This document shows positions 61,440-64,000 of a stretch of DNA of 64,000 bases, in pieces (the first letter of the stretch is position 1; the number at the start of each line of letters is the position of its first letter). Source of the stretch: Oscarella lobularis. Lineage: Eukaryota; Porifera; Homoscleromorpha; Homosclerophorida; Oscarellidae. Made by a program: the position numbers and the translations under genes. The DNA lies in contig NC_089175.1 of the NCBI RefSeq assembly GCF_947507565.1, positions 3,151,733-3,215,732 on the forward strand. The letters are read 5' to 3'. Under the pieces are notes generated by a model that did no database searches, was not told the DNA's origin, and was given only the letters and a program-made list of their open reading frames with translations.

Positions 61440-63159
61440 GTAGGTAGTACGCTTGCTCTCTTTTGTAATATGTCTTCCCTTTCTGACAGAGGAAATAAAT
61501 ATGACTTGTGCCAGTCAAGCAACGGTTTGTGCGACGGAAACTCAGACTTTGACGAAGCGTTGCGCTATCAGCGGATTGCCAGCGCCAAATATCACCATGC
61601 AAAAAATAAGTGGGCCGGCATCATCACTTCCTTTGGCAAGTCTCTCTGGCTTGACTTTCAGTGCCGTGACACTAAAAAACAGAGGGGTTTACACAATGAC
61701 CGGTCAGAACATTCTAGAAGACAAAGAAGTCAGCGTTTCAGTACAACTTGGAGTTGATATCTGTGGTAAGAAGAGCAACCAAGTTCACAGTTAGGTATTT
61801 AGCATGTGTTCTAGTGGCACCCACGGGTAGGATTTCTATTCCTGACACCATTTTCTGTCTCAACTTGGCTCTCATCAACTACACGGCAAATGGAATACCA
61901 GCTCCAAATATCACGTGGAACTCATCTCTTGCAGAGCGTGCTGTTGTTCATACACCTAGTGACTATTTGATTGGGATCAGTTCATTTGTAGAATCAATGC
62001 TAGAGATTACAGCACAACGAGAAGATAACCAGATTTCATTTTGCGTCACAGTGGAAAATTCGGTTGCTAGCACTAGTCAATGCTATAGTAGAAATGTTAC
62101 ATGTAAGGACGTCGTTGTTTGGATAGTGAATAATTTAATTTGCTTTAATTAATTAATTAATGAAGGCTCTCCTTCTGGTGCTTCAGTTGTGGAGGTAGTG
62201 GACAAAGGAAATACATCATTTATTCTAAGCATAATAGAACCACAATTCAATGGAGGAAATGAAGTTTTGTCTTACAACATCAGCGTTAACAGTAGTGATA
62301 CCCAGTTGGGGACATATAATGTTAACAGGACTGGCAAAGAGACTTTATATGTTGTGGGAGGTTTATCTCCAAACACCAACTACACCATTTCCGTCACTGC
62401 TGTCAACATTATCGGCGAGGGTCCTCCATTTACCATTATTAGCAGAACTGATGGTTATTTCTTCTCATTCCGTGCGAGACCGATAACTCACTTGCGTTTC
62501 TAGATCATCCGGAGAGGGTCAAAATGGACGACGTAGTTTTAGAAGAAGGTTGCAATAAAATATCAACTCGTTTCATGGAAATAGACGACAACGGCGGAAC
62601 AATCACGAATCATCGCGTTCTATTATACAGCAAAGAAGACACAGAGGTACCCCTAAGACAGCAGAGCAGTTCATCAGCTACTGTGAATATTGATGGATTG
62701 GAACCAAAAACAACGTACGTTGTACGACTCCAAGTTGAAAACGAGTATGGTGAAAGCGTTCTCTCCGCCGCGTTCTTTGTAACCACTGGTTCATGTGGTA
62801 TGTGTAAGCGATTTATATAATTTTGGTTTATTCTTGCTATACTAGGACTTGGAACCGGGCTTGTCATCGGAATTTCGTTGGGTGGTGTCCTTTTGGTCGT
62901 TTTGATTGTTGGCTGTGCTAGCGTTATCATCATTGTGAAAAGGAAAAAATCAGGTGGAAACTTATGTACAAACGACATAAAAACCTTTGTTATTTGCGTA
63001 ACATCTTAAGGTGATTCGTCTTCGCACAAAGCAGAGAAAAAGGCAGATTTGACAAGAGGTGCTGGCACGGACAACATCCGAATGCATCCAAGTCGTCTTT
63101 ATGAAGAAGTAAAAGGACTAAAGAAAGCACCTCCCGCCGTTTATGAAGTGGTTTCATGA
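61082..63159 (+). CDS. Ig/FN3 transmembrane receptor B with short tail
   Basis: Inverted copy of receptor A. Exons: 61082-61439 (ATG; its own signal peptide SVVALLTSVVVC; then an Ig domain differing from A by about one residue over ~95), 61490-61765, 61815-62102 (Ig-like), 62166-62453 and 62504-62797 (FN3), 62846-~62950 (membrane span GLVIGISLGGVLLVVLIVG followed by KRKK), 63011-63159. The tail is short and unlike that of A, with SRLYEEVKGL and PAVYEVVS. The ectodomain diverges progressively with distance from the shared centre: FN3-1 has KET inserted after NRTG, and more changes follow in FN3-2. An AATAAA at 63401 is a candidate poly(A) signal. The pair looks like a recent inverted duplication with tail replacement or divergence. 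The donor of exon 6 (63 bp before the last intron's end region) is uncertain. Confidence 0.78.
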
Positions 63160-63480
63160 CATTAAGCTTCAGAGCAAAACCATCTGTCGGTAGTGTAGCA
63201 GTAGTTTCTCTTTCTTTCCATTTCTACTTTTGTGTGCGTGCATGGATAACTTCATCGTTTTAGATCAGCTTTGTATCGAATTTTCAGTTTTGACTTCTTT
63301 TATAGGTGGTATTCATTTTATGTACTAGTGGCGGCACGCCCTAATTTTCAGCCAGCCAGCAAAGTAGCAGAGTCTCATTAATCTGTTACAGTACATGGTT
63401 AATAAAGGTGGCCTAAATCTACCCTGACTACAACAAAGGAAGCATAATCGGTGTTTTCAACAGACCTTATTAGCTAATGT
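63160..63480. other. 3' flank of receptor B
   Basis: No gene. It contains a candidate poly(A) signal AATAAA at 63401-63406, about 240 bp after the stop codon. Confidence 0.5.
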
Positions 63481-63499
63481 CTTGCTTTCATGACTCAAA

Positions 63500-64000
63500 T
63501 TTGCGACGGAGGATATTCCTCAATCATCAATTCCAGCAGGCACGTTCTCACAAAACCCTTCTATAAAAGTATTTGTTGATGGCGATGGACTTGCCCTGGA
63601 TTTGCTACTCTGTAATCAACAAATACCAAGCCCTCAATAGATAGAGGACTTGAGCATCCGACTCCGTTGAATGATATGGACCAACGACCGCAACAATAAC
63701 TTCTCTCGCAGAAGGTGACCAGATTAGCAGCATAGATTACAGAGCCGGATATCAGAGAGGGCATTGGAGAAGCATTACCTGTACGATTCCTGTGTCTTTG
63801 AGATCTCTTCTATCCCAAGCACATTGCTAACTGGAAGCAATGTACATGCTACCTGTGTGTCCTTTGGGACCCGGTTCTCCTGTCAATCCTCTTTCTCCTT
63901 TGGGTCCTATTTTCCCGCTAGCCTAGCACCCTTTGGGCCCACGGTTCCTTGGACTCCTCTTTCGCCCTTCTATCTCTTCCGGGCTGTCCGTTGTGCCCTG
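63500..64000 (-). pseudogene. CTHRC1-like collagen protein, partial and damaged
   Basis: Minus strand. 64000-63848 encodes Gly-X-Y repeats (GERGVQGTVGPKGAR, then GKIGPKGERGLTGEPG, PKGHT) before a GT donor, with one imperfect triplet and an apparent frame change upstream (GQPGRDRRAKEE). The next exon, about 63730-63540, reads CCGRWSISFNGVGC and PLSIEGLVFVDYRV, the globular C-terminal region of collagen triple helix repeat-containing protein 1. After HRHQQIL the frame ends in TAG; the next family-like piece (TFIEGFCENVPAGI) is in another frame and stops soon after. So a secreted collagen-like protein is recognisable but the copy looks broken. It continues beyond the window on its 5' side. Confidence 0.65.

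Overview
Organism and overall character. This is nuclear DNA of an intron-dense, compact animal genome. Introns of about 45-60 bp with GT-AG borders interrupt most genes, and neighbouring genes lie tens to hundreds of bases apart. The gene set (ankyrin-Roc-COR-Death protein, CTHRC1-like collagen protein, Ig/FN3 receptors, eukaryotic PL5-type alginate-lyase-like enzyme, LZTFL1, ELP4) fits a marine invertebrate, and a sponge is my best guess. Species cannot be fixed from the sequence alone.

Layout. (1) 1-4990 and 47470-54690 are parts of one tandemly duplicated block whose ancestral unit reads sulfotransferase(-) / ELP4(+) / alginate-lyase-like(-). Three sulfotransferase copies are open. ELP4 is present as one intact nine-exon copy (49093-50660), one copy with a 2-bp frameshift (3121-4706), one fragment with a nonsense codon (1-420) and one relic (52499-52700). 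The lyase is present as one intact copy (52789-54674), one 3'-truncated copy (420-1174) and two exon-1 relics. (2) 4997-47470 is a roughly 42.5-kb block sitting inside sequence that is contiguous in the ELP4-C copy. It begins with a 5'-truncated, frameshifted ankyrin-Roc-COR-Death gene (5008-8404). It continues with a giant 45-bp minisatellite (8861-22832), a 9-bp minisatellite (22833-23770), a lone LZTFL1 exon (23774-24020) and a second, larger stretch of the 45-bp minisatellite (24046-47470). (3) 54690-58500 is gene-poor and repeat-rich, with a hairpin element, a GC-rich stretch and a ~470-bp tandem duplication. (4) 58525-63159 holds two head-to-head Ig/FN3 transmembrane receptors with nearly identical ectodomains and unlike tyrosine-bearing tails. 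(5) The window ends in a damaged CTHRC1-like gene on the minus strand.

How it fits together. Sulfotransferases and a polysaccharide lyase form a plausible glycan-modifying neighbourhood, duplicated together with the housekeeping gene ELP4, which has decayed in most copies. The receptor pair resembles paired activating/inhibitory receptors of other animals in design; this is an inference. The minisatellite arrays are open in five of six frames over thousands of codons. I read this as a by-product of period lengths divisible by three and a stop-free unit, not as a gene. Exon borders below were derived by eye from splice signals, reading phase and family knowledge.
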